Source: Commensalibacter nepenthis
GTDB lineage: Bacteria > Pseudomonadota > Alphaproteobacteria > Acetobacterales > Acetobacteraceae
Length of the DNA stretch: 64,000 bases
Direction: 5' to 3'
Assembly (NCBI RefSeq): GCF_029953305.1
Contig: NZ_JASBAN010000001.1
Location: 962,501 to 1,026,500, forward strand
Positions within the stretch are counted from its first letter, which is position 1; each line of letters begins with the position of its first letter. Position numbers and translations under genes: made by a program. Shown one piece after another: positions 35,796-45,427 of this stretch. The notes under the pieces are model-generated. The model worked only from the letters and a program-made list of their open reading frames with translations. It had not been told where the DNA came from and did no database searches.

Positions 35796-37832
35796 TCAGC
35801 CCTCTGGCACATTCTCCAACAACTCTTTTACCCAAATCGTGGCATTTCCATCAGATGGAGCTCGCCAATCACCTCTCGGGGATAATCCTCCACCAGCAGA
35901 GACTTTGGGTGAATTCGGCATGGCGGAACGTTTAAATTGACTAAAAGCAAAGAAGCGTTTGACAAAAACCTCTAACCAATGGCGAATTTCTGATAGCGCA
36001 TAGGCTTTCTTTTTCTCTTCTGGAAACCCTTCTAGCCACGTGCCTTTTTGGATGTCTGACCAAATAGAGTAGGATAAAAATGCTACTTTTGAAGGTTTTA
36101 ATCCATAACGCAAAATATAATATAAATTAAAATCTTGCAGCGCATAAGGACCAATTTTTTCCTCTGTGCTTTGTAAATTTTTATTATCTTGAGATGGAAT
36201 TAATTCCGGTGAAATTTCAGTATCCAAGATGCGTTGCAGGATTTCCCCTGCTTCATCAGAAAAGCGTTTTGATTGAATGACCCAACGAATCAAATGTTGA
36301 ATCAAGGTCTTGGGCAACCCACCATTCACATTATAATGTGACATTTGATCGCCCACACCATAAGTGCACCATCCTAACGCCAACTCTGACAAATCACCAG
36401 TGCCAATTACAATCCCATGATGATGGTTTGCCAATCTGAATAAATAATCCGTTCTTAATCCCGCTTGCACGTTTTCAAAAGTGATATCATAAACCGCTTG
36501 ACCTTCTGCATAAGGGTGCTTCATGTCTTGCAACATTTGCTCTGCTGCTGGACGAATATCCAAACATTCCCATTGAATGCCTAAAGTCTTCATCAACGCC
36601 TCGGCATTCTGTTTGGTTTCAGAGCCTGTCCCAAACCCTGGCATCGTATAGCCTAAAATCGCTTCCCTTCCCATTTGAAGCTCATCAACCACTTGGACTG
36701 CCACTAATAAAGCCTGTGTCGAATCAAGCCCACCTGAAATCCCAATCACTAATTTCTTTGCACCAATCGCTTGGATACGTTGTTTAAGCGCGGAAACTTG
36801 AATCATATAGGCTTCAAAACAATCTTGTTCCAGCCGTTGCATATCTGAAGGCACAAAAGGAAAACGCTCCAAAGGTCGCTTGAGCCCAATGATTTCAAAT
36901 AAAGGATTCAATGTGAACTCAATTGTACGATATTGATAACGCGCAGATTCATTTTGATGAAAACTGCCCATTTGCAAGCGTTCTTGACGCAAAATATCCA
37001 GATCGATATCGGCAATTAAACATTGTTGACCTTCTGGAAAACGATCGCTTTGAGCCAAAATTTGTCCATTTTCAACAATTGATAATTGTCCATCCCATGC
37101 AATATCCGTTGAGGACTCCCCTTGCCCAGCTGCTGCATATAAATATGCACAAATCCCCCTGACAGACTGGGACTGACATAACAAAATACGCTTTTCCGCT
37201 TTACCAATCGTAATATTGCTGGCGGATAAATTGGCTATAACGGTCGCCCCTGCAATACAAGCATGACTGCTTGGAGGGATTGGCACCCATAAATCTTCAC
37301 AAATCTCAATACCCATGACAAAATCAGGGTAATCTATGGCTGTGAAAAGCAAATCCACACCAAAAGGCACGCTTTCACCCAACAACATGATTTCTTCTTG
37401 TGAAATATGCTGCCCACTTACAAAGTGACGCGCCTCATAAAATTCACGATAATTCGGTAAAAAAGATTTAGGAACAACTCCTAAAATACACCCTTTATAA
37501 ACCACAACCGCACAATTATATAAGGCACCTTTGACCACAAGCGGAGCACCAATCACTAAAACAGGCATTATCTCTTTGGTATCATTACAAATTTGCCCAA
37601 TGGCTTTGATGGTGGATTCTAATAAAATTTGTTGTAATCTAAGGTCTTCAATAGAATAACCTGTCAAAGAAAGCTCGGGGAAAACGCATAAACCAGCACC
37701 TTGTTGACTGGCTTTGACAGCTAATTGAATAATATGTTGTGCATTCGCAAAAGGGTCAGCTAACTTCACAGGAAAATTACATGTCGCCGCTCTCAAGAAA
37801 TTATGTTCATAAAGAGAATAAAAATTTTTCAA
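35796..37832 (-). CDS. nadE: Glutamine-dependent NAD+ synthetase NadE
   Basis: NadE amidates deamido-NAD to NAD using ATP and ammonia from glutamine. The 678-residue protein is the two-domain form. The N-terminal nitrilase-type glutaminase has the catalytic triad E53 (FPELS), K122 (VPKSFLPNYREF) and C178 (IEICEDLW). The C-terminal synthetase has the ATP P-loop GISGGLDSTQALL. It completes the pathway begun by nadD at 6250-6864. It lies 56 nt after dsbB on the same strand, possibly in one transcript. Confidence 0.95.
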   Translation of the reverse strand: MKNFYSLYEHNFLRAATCNFPVKLADPFANAQHIIQLAVKASQQGAGLCVFPELSLTGYSIEDLRLQQILLESTIKAIGQICNDTKEIMPVLVIGAPLVVKGALYNCAVVVYKGCILGVVPKSFLPNYREFYEARHFVSGQHISQEEIMLLGESVPFGVDLLFTAIDYPDFVMGIEICEDLWVPIPPSSHACIAGATVIANLSASNITIGKAEKRILLCQSQSVRGICAYLYAAAGQGESSTDIAWDGQLSIVENGQILAQSDRFPEGQQCLIADIDLDILRQERLQMGSFHQNESARYQYRTIEFTLNPLFEIIGLKRPLERFPFVPSDMQRLEQDCFEAYMIQVSALKQRIQAIGAKKLVIGISGGLDSTQALLVAVQVVDELQMGREAILGYTMPGFGTGSETKQNAEALMKTLGIQWECLDIRPAAEQMLQDMKHPYAEGQAVYDITFENVQAGLRTDYLFRLANHHHGIVIGTGDLSELALGWCTYGVGDQMSHYNVNGGLPKTLIQHLIRWVIQSKRFSDEAGEILQRILDTEISPELIPSQDNKNLQSTEEKIGPYALQDFNLYYILRYGLKPSKVAFLSYSIWSDIQKGTWLEGFPEEKKKAYALSEIRHWLEVFVKRFFAFSQFKRSAMPNSPKVSAGGGLSPRGDWRAPSDGNATIWVKELLENVPEG

Positions 37833-37888
37833 AAGAAGCTCTCCTAGAAGATAGAATAAGGCGAATTTTATACAGCTAAAACCAATAA

Positions 37889-38410
37889 TTAACGGAATTT
37901 TCCAGAGTATTTTTTTTCAATTTGATTACTAATAAACACCCACATTAATAGGGCAAAAGAATAAAGCCCATTCATCATCGTCAAGGAAATAGGTAACCAA
38001 TCAAACAAATAAGACGGCAAATCACAAGGTTTATGAGGGCGGTCGGGCATTTCCATAAAACGTGTTGCTAAATCTTGGGTGTTTCTTGCAATAGCATAAC
38101 ATTCTGGGAGTGGGCTAGCCCACCATCCTTCTTCCACCCCCACATGCACAAAAGATAGTCCCAAACTCGCCACTAAGATCAATACAATAATTGCTTTTAC
38201 CCATGGAATCAGCTTACCACGTGCCAGCAACAAGAATATTCCTGCAACAATCAAAATACGATATGGCCAACGTTCCAACAAACATAAACCACAAGGAACC
38301 ATATTCCATGTATTTTGTGCCAACCAAGCAAATCCCAAGGCAAACAGACCTGCACAAACCATAGAGATTCCCACAAGATTCTTGATATATTGTTGCTGTT
38401 GATGAGACAC
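37889..38410 (-). CDS. dsbB: Disulfide bond formation protein DsbB
   Basis: DsbB is an inner-membrane quinone reductase that reoxidises DsbA. The 173-residue protein has four hydrophobic helices. The first periplasmic CxxC is PCGLC (C40/C43), and the second cysteine pair is C104 (LPECYAI) and C129 (HKPCDLP). A DsbA-family protein is encoded at 52260-53063, though it is of the ScsC/DsbA-like type and need not be its partner. Start ATG 38410 gives a natural cytoplasmic N-terminus. Confidence 0.9.
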   Translation of the reverse strand: MSHQQQQYIKNLVGISMVCAGLFALGFAWLAQNTWNMVPCGLCLLERWPYRILIVAGIFLLLARGKLIPWVKAIIVLILVASLGLSFVHVGVEEGWWASPLPECYAIARNTQDLATRFMEMPDRPHKPCDLPSYLFDWLPISLTMMNGLYSFALLMWVFISNQIEKKYSGKFR

Positions 38411-38527
38411 AAAAAGACACTTTCAGAATATAACCAATGATAGATTGTTGCATTTTACTATAAAACAATCCAATAGCCATCAAATAATATAATTCATTAT
38501 ATTATTTATTACATATTCCCTAGAATT

Positions 38528-39061
38528 TTAATGTTGAGATTGAATAGAACGTTCCAAAGATTGCTCTATATCATTCGGAGCATTTTGCCCTTTTTGCTCT
38601 GTCGTCGAACCAGATGGTGATTTTACGACAAGTGGTTTATTATCGATCTCACCTGCGCATCCCGCAATACTGACATTATAAAGCGGATGTTCAAATACAG
38701 AGACCCCAGGTTCTGCAACAAAAATCCATGCATTAAAAGGATTCATTGGCAGTTTGCTATCTTTAATTGTTACAAAAGCAGCACTGTCTGGGGATAAATT
38801 TTCAGGTCTTACAATACATTTACTGACGGAAATACTCAAGGTTTTGTATTCGACAGAACCACCTACAGGAATGGTTAATGTCGTAGCACTGGATTCCAGT
38901 TTATTTAAAACCCGGATTTTTGCTTTGGGTTGGCTATACCAAATATTTTCTGACACAGATTGTTTTTGAGGATCAGATGAACTATCCGAAGGAGCTGCAT
39001 ATGCGCTCATTCCCCCTATTGAAAATAAACATATGAATAAAACAACAGAACGCTTTTTCAC
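38528..39061 (-). CDS. DUF2155-containing secreted protein
   Basis: A 177-residue protein with a signal peptide (MKKRSVVLFICLFSIGGMSAYA) and a DUF2155 core. Visible core patterns are ATTLTIPVGGSVEYKTLSISVSKC, AAFVTIKDS, PFNAWIFVAEPGVSVFEHPLY and the second cysteine in IAGCAGE. DUF2155 proteins of alphaproteobacteria are typically found beside NDUFA12 and mlaD genes, as here. The function is undefined. The start overlaps the stop of the small gene upstream by 4 nt. Confidence 0.85.
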   Translation of the reverse strand: MKKRSVVLFICLFSIGGMSAYAAPSDSSSDPQKQSVSENIWYSQPKAKIRVLNKLESSATTLTIPVGGSVEYKTLSISVSKCIVRPENLSPDSAAFVTIKDSKLPMNPFNAWIFVAEPGVSVFEHPLYNVSIAGCAGEIDNKPLVVKSPSGSTTEQKGQNAPNDIEQSLERSIQSQH

Positions 39062-39264
39062 ACCACTGGACTCCGCAACTGATCCACTATTTTTTTTAAT
39101 ATATTCCGCATTTCCTGTTCATCGACCCCCATAATCATCGCATCCTCGAAAGTATCCTGCATCATTTGCTGTAATTCTGCATGATTTTCATTTAAAATTT
39201 TAATTTTTTCTTTGCACGCAACAGGTTCTTGATTGGATTGAAGCCATATAGGGTATTCGACCAT
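39058..39264 (-). CDS. Small conserved-looking protein, unknown function
   Basis: A 68-residue mostly helical protein (MVEYPIWLQSNQEPVACKEK at the start, VDEQEMRNILKKIVDQL near the end) with no signal peptide. It overlaps the DUF2155 gene by 4 nt and ends up in the middle of the NDUFA12-mlaD-DUF2155 run, which argues that it is real and co-translated. I do not recognise a domain. Confidence 0.65.
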   Translation of the reverse strand: MVEYPIWLQSNQEPVACKEKIKILNENHAELQQMMQDTFEDAMIMGVDEQEMRNILKKIVDQLRSPVV

Positions 39265-39275
39265 TTTAATACTCT

Positions 39276-39797
39276 TTATTCTAATTTTGAAGAAGGAGTA
39301 TCTCCTGTAGATTTTTGATCCGCTTTGGTTTTATTATCTGTTACAGAGAAAATAAATTTACTTAACAATTCTTGTAAACTGATAGATCCCTGCGTATGGG
39401 TCAAAAACTGTTCTGGTTTTAAAACCGCATCATCGCCACCAGGGGAGAGATCAATATATTTCCCACCCAATAAACTGTCACTTGTAATGACTGCAGCAGT
39501 ATCAACAGGCAAACGAACATCGGGACGCACTGTAAACGTAACAGTCGCTTTATAATCTTTTGGGTTGACTTTTTCATGTGTTACTTGACCAATAGTAACC
39601 CCCGCCAGCTTCACATCTGATCCAACACTTAATCCATCAATATGTTCAAATGAAGCCTTTAAAGAATATCCGCCATCTTTACTTTGTCCATGACCAATAA
39701 TGGCAAAAACAACACTGGTCAGGAATGCTGCAATAACAACAAACCCTGTAATGAGTTCAAAAACTTGTCGTGTGTTTTTTGAAGAAGTAACAACCAT
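39276..39797 (-). CDS. mlaD: MlaD-type MCE-domain lipid transport protein
   Basis: MlaD is the inner-membrane-anchored periplasmic subunit of the Mla lipid-transport complex. The 173-residue protein has one N-terminal membrane helix (about 14-32) and an MCE domain (about 40-130). Family patterns are GYSLKASFEHIDGLSVGSDV, LAGVTIGQV and LLGGKYIDLSPGG. The C-terminal tail is charged. mlaE and mlaF are not in this window. It stands 16 nt after the NDUFA12 gene in the same run. Confidence 0.9.
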   Translation of the reverse strand: MVVTSSKNTRQVFELITGFVVIAAFLTSVVFAIIGHGQSKDGGYSLKASFEHIDGLSVGSDVKLAGVTIGQVTHEKVNPKDYKATVTFTVRPDVRLPVDTAAVITSDSLLGGKYIDLSPGGDDAVLKPEQFLTHTQGSISLQELLSKFIFSVTDNKTKADQKSTGDTPSSKLE

Positions 39798-39813
39798 TAT
39801 GAATAAACTCTAC

Positions 39814-40182
39814 CTATTCCTCTGGGGACCAGCTTTCGTAATCTCCAGTTGCTTTTGCACGTTTCCCACCATCATAATCGCTGCCTTGAGGATGATATGC
39901 TTTGGCACTGCCTGTGGGGTTAGCATGATATGGTACTTGCCAAGGGTAACGTTTTGAAACAGGAACCGCAGCATCTGCACCATGATGCAACCATACCCAC
40001 CATTCGGGAGGAACCGCAGAGGGATCCTCGCCTTTTTTATAAATAACCCAACGCTCATGACGGAGTTCCCCACCACCAAGGCGGTTTTGTTTACGGGATT
40101 CATAATACGAACGTCCGTCCGCATCTTTGCCAACCAAGCGTCCTTTAAACATCGTGTGAAGGCGTGTTCCAAATGTTGTCAT
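39814..40182 (-). CDS. NADH:ubiquinone oxidoreductase accessory subunit, NDUFA12 family
   Basis: A 122-residue protein of the NDUFA12 (17.2-kDa) family of complex I accessory subunits, found in mitochondria and alphaproteobacteria. Diagnostic patterns are GRLVGKDADGRSYYES, RWVIYKKGEDPSAVPPEWWVWLHH and VSKRYPWQVPYHANPTGS. It appears to open the run NDUFA12, mlaD, small gene, DUF2155. Core complex I genes are not in the window. The presence of this subunit supports an alphaproteobacterial origin. Confidence 0.9.
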   Translation of the reverse strand: MTTFGTRLHTMFKGRLVGKDADGRSYYESRKQNRLGGGELRHERWVIYKKGEDPSAVPPEWWVWLHHGADAAVPVSKRYPWQVPYHANPTGSAKAYHPQGSDYDGGKRAKATGDYESWSPEE

Positions 40183-40531
40183 GATCCTAGTTCAGTATAT
40201 TTATCTATTAATAACGATTATTTCAAATTCTTGTATAGAATTCTCTTAGGTAAAAATATACCCTTTTCATCAAAAAAGAGCAAAAAACTTTTTTAATTAA
40301 TTTTCTGGTCAATGTTGAAGCGTAAAACTTATCTTCTATTAGCAAAGCTTATCTATATCAAGAGGCTATAAAAATATTCATGTTAAAGCTGAACTTACAT
40401 CAGTGTAACTTAATCCTTACCAAGGAAATAAATTTTATCCACAATATCCACTATATCCATAGGGCTGTATAAATTTTTACGTCATTATCCTGCTTATATT
40501 CCATAAAAAAAATAGTTAAACTTTACCTATT
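40183..40531. other. Divergent intergenic region
   Basis: A 349-bp AT-rich gap between the minus-strand NDUFA12 gene and the plus-strand TSCPD gene. It must contain both promoters. I see no hairpin or recognisable box. Confidence 0.5.
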
Positions 40532-42112
40532 ATGAAAGCACAACATCTTTGGAATGGCGTTAGGATGCGCAATCTGCACACTGCGATTGACCCCGATGCA
40601 CCTTTATATTCTGTAACCATCCCAGAAGATTGGGAAAGCAACGCAGCAACGGCGATCCTTCAGCTATGCCCCGAGCATCAACTGGATGTATCCCCTATCA
40701 AAGCTGACGTTTTGACAGCAAACTGGCTGTTGCCTCTTTGCGAGCAAACGGATCAATTCACAGCGCATGATTGGGAAAAAATCCTATTACAAAGACAGGC
40801 TTGCCCAAATACCAGCATTTGGAAAAATGATACCAGCCAAAAATTGGGGATTACGATTAATTTAGCAGCCTTTGCATCTACTGAGACCGGATTTGATGCT
40901 CAATCCTATCGTCATGTATTGCAAATAGCAGTCGAAACACTGCGTATATTATACAGACAACAAGCCAACTTTATCAATGGTGAGCTTCCCTTTTTAGAAC
41001 TAGCAGACTCTGTAAACGCTAAGAATGACGATCAACAATTAGAGCTGACCTCTCAACCGAGTGCGGGCATTCTTTATCTCTCTAATTTAGATGCGTGCTT
41101 GGCACAACTTGGCTTTGATTATGACAGTAATGATGGCAGAGATATTGCCTGTTGTTTAACCTGTTTTGCTACTTTATTAGCGAATGTAGGATGTGGGGCT
41201 GATTTCTTGCCTTTATCGCCTGATTGGAATGCATTACCAGAACTTGCTTCTACTGCAAAAGATATATGGGCGCTGGCTTCTGATGAACCACAATCTCGCC
41301 TAGAACGCATTGATACCAGCTTTTCCTTACCAGGAAATCCAACTGATTTATTACTGGGATCAGAAGCTTGTGGATTGGCACCGATTTTCTCTCCATTAAG
41401 AGAAGATGGATTGTTAAATTTTAGCACATTGGCACGATTAGCGCATAAAGGATTAACTTTAGAATCTGCCCTTGCAGCTTCTCTTGCTGGCGAGCAAGTC
41501 TTAACCCCACCGTCTATACAAGCACATTACGCCATGCACCAAGCTTTGGCTGGGTTTGTCACCCATATGACTGCCAGACCGCATCATATTACCTATCCTT
41601 TGTCTGCTAAAGCAATGCTAGCTCGTGGAACGAAAGTGCCACTTCCCCCACGTCGCAAAGGAATTACACAAAAGGCAAGTATTGCTGGACGTGGATTATT
41701 CTTACGCACAGGGGAATATGAAGACGGAACCCTTGGGGAAGTCTCTATTGCTGCGACAAAAGAAAGCGCAATGGTCAAAGGGTTATTGGATAGTGTCAGC
41801 CAAGCGGTCAGTATTGGTTTGCAATATGGTGCCCCTTTGAAAGAATATGTTACACAATTTGCCTATAGTCGATTTGGAATTGCTGGCACTGTAGAAGGCG
41901 ACCCCAATGCGCTTTATGCCACATCATTCTTGGATTATAGTTTCAGGGTGTTATCAGATATTTATTTAAATGAACCCCTTGCTGATGCGCCCAATAATTT
42001 ACATGTTGGTGAGGATATGGTTCCTATGTTACCTTTGGAATTACCAGAGGATGATGAAACGCCACCTTCTTCCCCACATCCTCGTAATCGCAAATTCAAA
42101 TTGGTTAGTTAA
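40532..42112 (+). CDS. TSCPD-domain protein, ribonucleotide-reductase-like
   Basis: A 526-residue protein whose C-terminal part (about 360-490) matches the TSCPD domain usually found at the C-terminus of B12-dependent ribonucleotide reductases (LPPRRKGITQKASIAGRGLF, GTLGEVSIAATKESAMVKGL, YSRFGIAGTVEGDPNALYAT). The middle (about 130-330) has reductase-like helical sequence (IAVETLRILYRQQANF, DIACCLTCFATLLANVG). It is far shorter than a NrdJ enzyme and lacks a recognisable catalytic cysteine set. It may be a regulatory or inactive paralogue. It is followed by the RidA-like gene after 11 nt. Confidence 0.7.
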   Translation: MKAQHLWNGVRMRNLHTAIDPDAPLYSVTIPEDWESNAATAILQLCPEHQLDVSPIKADVLTANWLLPLCEQTDQFTAHDWEKILLQRQACPNTSIWKNDTSQKLGITINLAAFASTETGFDAQSYRHVLQIAVETLRILYRQQANFINGELPFLELADSVNAKNDDQQLELTSQPSAGILYLSNLDACLAQLGFDYDSNDGRDIACCLTCFATLLANVGCGADFLPLSPDWNALPELASTAKDIWALASDEPQSRLERIDTSFSLPGNPTDLLLGSEACGLAPIFSPLREDGLLNFSTLARLAHKGLTLESALAASLAGEQVLTPPSIQAHYAMHQALAGFVTHMTARPHHITYPLSAKAMLARGTKVPLPPRRKGITQKASIAGRGLFLRTGEYEDGTLGEVSIAATKESAMVKGLLDSVSQAVSIGLQYGAPLKEYVTQFAYSRFGIAGTVEGDPNALYATSFLDYSFRVLSDIYLNEPLADAPNNLHVGEDMVPMLPLELPEDDETPPSSPHPRNRKFKLVS

Positions 42113-42123
42113 AGGAAAGCAGT

Positions 42124-42585
42124 ATGTCAACCATACAAGAACGCCTGAAAGCATTAAATATCACTCTACCAACCCCTGCTGTACCCGTAGCAAATTATTT
42201 GCCAACCGTGCAAACTGGAAATAATTTGATTATTTCTGGTCAGCTTCCTTTGATAGATGGAAAATTATTTGCAACAGGGTTATTAGGCAAAGAAGTTGAC
42301 ATTGAAATAGGTGCCAAAGCAGCCCATTTTTGTATGATTAATATTCTTGCACAAGCTCAAGCTGCTGTCATTGACTTGGAAAAAGTCAAAAGATTGGTTC
42401 GTCTTGGCGGTTTCATTGCCAGCACTCCAGAATTCACACAACAAGCTGTTGTCATGAATGGTGCATCTGACCTTGCTGTAGAAGTTTTAGGCGATGCGGG
42501 TCGTCATGCACGCTCTGCATTCGGAGTTGCTTCATTACCGATGAATGCTTGTGTTGAAGTCGAAGCATGGTTCGAATTAAAATAG
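42124..42585 (+). CDS. RidA-family protein
   Basis: A 153-residue YjgF/YER057c/UK114 family protein. RidA deaminates reactive enamine and imine intermediates of PLP enzymes. Typical segments are NNLIISGQLPLIDGKLFATG, NILAQAQAAVIDLEKVKRLV and HARSAFGVASLPMNACVEVE. The conserved Arg is in the ARSAFGV stretch. It follows the TSCPD gene with AAAGGAAAG as ribosome site and ends at a strong terminator. Which substrate it prefers cannot be read. Confidence 0.85.
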   Translation: MSTIQERLKALNITLPTPAVPVANYLPTVQTGNNLIISGQLPLIDGKLFATGLLGKEVDIEIGAKAAHFCMINILAQAQAAVIDLEKVKRLVRLGGFIASTPEFTQQAVVMNGASDLAVEVLGDAGRHARSAFGVASLPMNACVEVEAWFELK

Positions 42586-42611
42586 TTCATCTAACTATTC
42601 TGATATTTTAA

Positions 42612-42644
42612 AAGCCCTTTATCGTTATAATAAAGGGCTTTTTT
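42612..42644 (+). terminator. Rho-independent terminator after the RidA-like gene
   Basis: AAGCCCTTTA at 42612-42621 pairs with TAAAGGGCTT at 42631-42640 and is followed by T residues. The convergent permease gene ends at 42661, so it could serve both strands. Confidence 0.9.
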
Positions 42645-42660
42645 GTATGATAAATCTCAA

Positions 42661-43977
42661 TTAATCAAATTTCATTTCTGGTGGATCTTTTTTAAACATA
42701 TCCGTTAAAAATGCTAAATAGATAATGCCAAGACATAACCATATAATCCCCAAAGTAAATGCCCATTTATCCAGACTGATGAATAACCAAAAAGTTGTTA
42801 TTAATCCTATTGCTGGGAAAATAAGATAAGACGCAATTTTAAGCCCTGAACGTTGTTTTTCCCTGACCCAAAAATGATTAATCACCGATAAATTAACAAA
42901 TATAAATGCTAAAAAAGCACCAAAATTAATAAAAGAAGCTGCGGTCAAAACATCTATTTGCGTGCCAATTAATGCAATCACCCCGCATAAAAGAATATTA
43001 TTTGCTGGCGTAGAAAAGCGATTGTTTAATTTTCCAAAAAAATTCTGTGGAATAACATTATCTCTACCCATCGCATATAATAAACGTGATGCGCTTGTTT
43101 GTGCAGAAACACCAGAGGCAAACTGTCCAACCACTAAACCAATTAAAAAGAACGAAACAAATATATCCCCACCGATTTTCTTGGCAATCTCCATCGCCGC
43201 GGAATCAATATGTTCAAAAGCAAAAGATGGGTGCGCTAATTGCACAAAATAAGACGTGACAATAAAAAGCGTGCTCCCCGCCAACGTCACCAAAATAATC
43301 GCTCTTGGAATGGTTTTTTGTGGGTCTTTCGTTTCATCGGCAAGTGTTGTTACTGCATCAAACCCAAGAAATGAATAACAAGCCACCGCACCCCCTGCCA
43401 AAATATAGGATAAATGCGCGTATTCATTCCAAAATGGTTGTAACGAAAATAAAGGTTTTGTTCCGTCAGTGGTTACATAGTGAATACTCAAAGCGATGAA
43501 CGCAACAATGATTAAAATTTGAATAATCATTAAGAGGCTATTCACGCTTTTGGCAAATTCCAATCCAATTACATTAATCACTGTTGTCACAACAATAAAA
43601 GCAATGAGCCAAATGCTCAAAGAAATACTGGGGAACGCATCATGCAAAAAAGAAGCACCGATAAGCCATATCACCATTGGAATAAAGAAATAATCCAGTA
43701 AAATAACCCATCCAGCAAGAAACCCCAACTTGTTGCTGATTGATTTACGAACATATGTGTAAGAAGAACCCGCAACGGGATAGGCTTTTGCCATATGGCT
43801 GTAACTTAATGCGGTAAAAAACATAGCCACAGAGGCGGCCAAATAAGCCATCGGGACATTGCCTTTGGTTTGATTAGCCAATTCACCAAAAGTCCCCAGC
43901 ACAATAATCGGAGCCATATAAGCAACTCCGAACAAAACCACTGCTGCTAATGAAAGAGTTCGTGTTAAATGAGGCAC
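42661..43977 (-). CDS. APC-superfamily amino acid/amine permease
   Basis: A 438-residue polytopic protein with about twelve membrane helices. The APC family start is visible (LSLAAVVLFGVAYMAPIIVLG), then ASVAMFFTALSYSHMAKAYP, then AVACYSFLGFDAVTTLADETKDPQKTIPRAI, typical of the family. The substrate is not readable. It lies 49 nt after a nitrilase-family hydrolase on the same strand, so uptake and hydrolysis of an amide or amine may be joined. Confidence 0.85.
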   Translation of the reverse strand: MPHLTRTLSLAAVVLFGVAYMAPIIVLGTFGELANQTKGNVPMAYLAASVAMFFTALSYSHMAKAYPVAGSSYTYVRKSISNKLGFLAGWVILLDYFFIPMVIWLIGASFLHDAFPSISLSIWLIAFIVVTTVINVIGLEFAKSVNSLLMIIQILIIVAFIALSIHYVTTDGTKPLFSLQPFWNEYAHLSYILAGGAVACYSFLGFDAVTTLADETKDPQKTIPRAIILVTLAGSTLFIVTSYFVQLAHPSFAFEHIDSAAMEIAKKIGGDIFVSFFLIGLVVGQFASGVSAQTSASRLLYAMGRDNVIPQNFFGKLNNRFSTPANNILLCGVIALIGTQIDVLTAASFINFGAFLAFIFVNLSVINHFWVREKQRSGLKIASYLIFPAIGLITTFWLFISLDKWAFTLGIIWLCLGIIYLAFLTDMFKKDPPEMKFD

Positions 43978-44026
43978 AATTTCTTTTCCTAAAAATTATA
44001 TTGTTTAAAAAGAAATCCAAGAATAA

Positions 44027-44848
44027 TTAGGAAATAATCCAGTCAGAATTCTTGGCATGATGATGTATTTTTTGACCCGTTATTTTAATCCTGCGTTCTT
44101 TTAAATAATTAAATTCAGTTTCAAATTGAGTCATTTGTTTGGGGTCAATCTTCATTTTGATGCTACACTCCTCACGTCCAGCCTCGCACAGTAAATGTCC
44201 CATTGGATTCACCATACAACTGCCACCATGGAAAACTAAGCCATCATTTCCCAACCCCACTCGATTGGTCATGACAGCAAACATATGATTCTCTTGCGCT
44301 CTGGCCATTATTGCTGTGCGGTGGGTAGACCCATAGGGATCCATATTGCCATTCGTGACAATTAGTAATTCTGTCCCCAACTCTCCCAAAGCACGAGCAG
44401 ATTCTGGATATTCGATATCAAAGCAAATCAAGAAACCAATCTTGACCCCTCTCCACTCAACGCAACTATAACGATCCCCCGCATCAAAAATACCGTGGTC
44501 GGTCAACCATAAATGCGTTTTACGGTAATAGGCTAATAATCCATCCTCTGGAGTAATAAACACAGTGGTATTATAAAATGTACCCTCGTGCTCTTCTGCC
44601 ATACCCATCGCAATGGCGACATTTTTTTCTTTGGAAAGCGTTTGTAATGTTTGAATATTAGAGCCATTTAAAGGCTGTGATATTGCTTTTAAATTTTCTT
44701 TGGTTGGAAAACCACTTAAATATGTTTCAGGGAAAATGATTAAATCCGTTGAAGCTGAACAATTCATAATCGCATAGCATGCTTTATTTAAATTATATTC
44801 AAGATCCCCGTCTTTACATTCCAGTTGGGCTAATTCAATTTCAATCAT
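44027..44848 (-). CDS. Carbon-nitrogen hydrolase (nitrilase superfamily)
   Basis: A 273-residue cytoplasmic hydrolase. The nitrilase catalytic triad is visible as E41 (FPETYLSGF), K110 (YYRKTHLW) and C142 (LICFDIEYPE). The family cleaves amides, nitriles or carbamoyl groups. Without closer matches the substrate is open. It is upstream of the APC permease in what looks like a two-gene unit, a sensible pairing for import and breakdown of a nitrogen compound. Confidence 0.85.
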   Translation of the reverse strand: MIEIELAQLECKDGDLEYNLNKACYAIMNCSASTDLIIFPETYLSGFPTKENLKAISQPLNGSNIQTLQTLSKEKNVAIAMGMAEEHEGTFYNTTVFITPEDGLLAYYRKTHLWLTDHGIFDAGDRYSCVEWRGVKIGFLICFDIEYPESARALGELGTELLIVTNGNMDPYGSTHRTAIMARAQENHMFAVMTNRVGLGNDGLVFHGGSCMVNPMGHLLCEAGREECSIKMKIDPKQMTQFETEFNYLKERRIKITGQKIHHHAKNSDWIIS

Positions 44849-45022
44849 GTTATTCTTACTATTTTACTATAATTATAAAAAATACATTTTTATAATAACA
44901 AACCATCCTTCTATAGTAAGAATAAAATATAATATTTCAAAAGTAATATTTACGTGTCACTTATGAAACATACTCTCTTATTTATTTTTTAACTAATCTT
45001 ATCCCTGCACGTATATTCAAAA

Positions 45023-45427
45023 TTAATAAGCAAATATTCGCGCCCCACCTACAATCAATTCAACCAGTTGTATCAGGATGAAAACGAGATCAAATTGTTC
45101 ATGTATTGCAAGATATCGCAAGTAAAATGCACACGGAATTAAAACCACCAACCCATTCAAAGTAATGAATGGCATGCTTTTTTTCTCACTTTGAAGCATA
45201 GGGTGATCGCTTTTTCCTGCCATTGTAAACCCAGTTCCTCCGACGACCATAAGAGCGGGAATAAGGATAATAAAACCATAAGGAATCAGATATTTAACCA
45301 TTTTGATATTGTTAATATCCCCTATTAGCTCTGAAAGAACCGTTGAGAACCAAAACACTAATAGAATCATCAACGCAATGCCTCCAGCAATCCGATGCAC
45401 AAGGGATAAACACTGTTTCCTAGTCAT
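45023..45427 (-). CDS. Four-helix membrane protein of unknown function
   Basis: A 134-residue integral membrane protein with hydrophobic helices at about residues 12-32, 44-65, 86-105 and 111-130. The first helix is preceded by LSLVHRIAGG. I do not recognise a family. It overlaps the stop of the MarR-type gene by 4 nt, so the regulator probably controls it. Confidence 0.65.
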   Translation of the reverse strand: MTRKQCLSLVHRIAGGIALMILLVFWFSTVLSELIGDINNIKMVKYLIPYGFIILIPALMVVGGTGFTMAGKSDHPMLQSEKKSMPFITLNGLVVLIPCAFYLRYLAIHEQFDLVFILIQLVELIVGGARIFAY

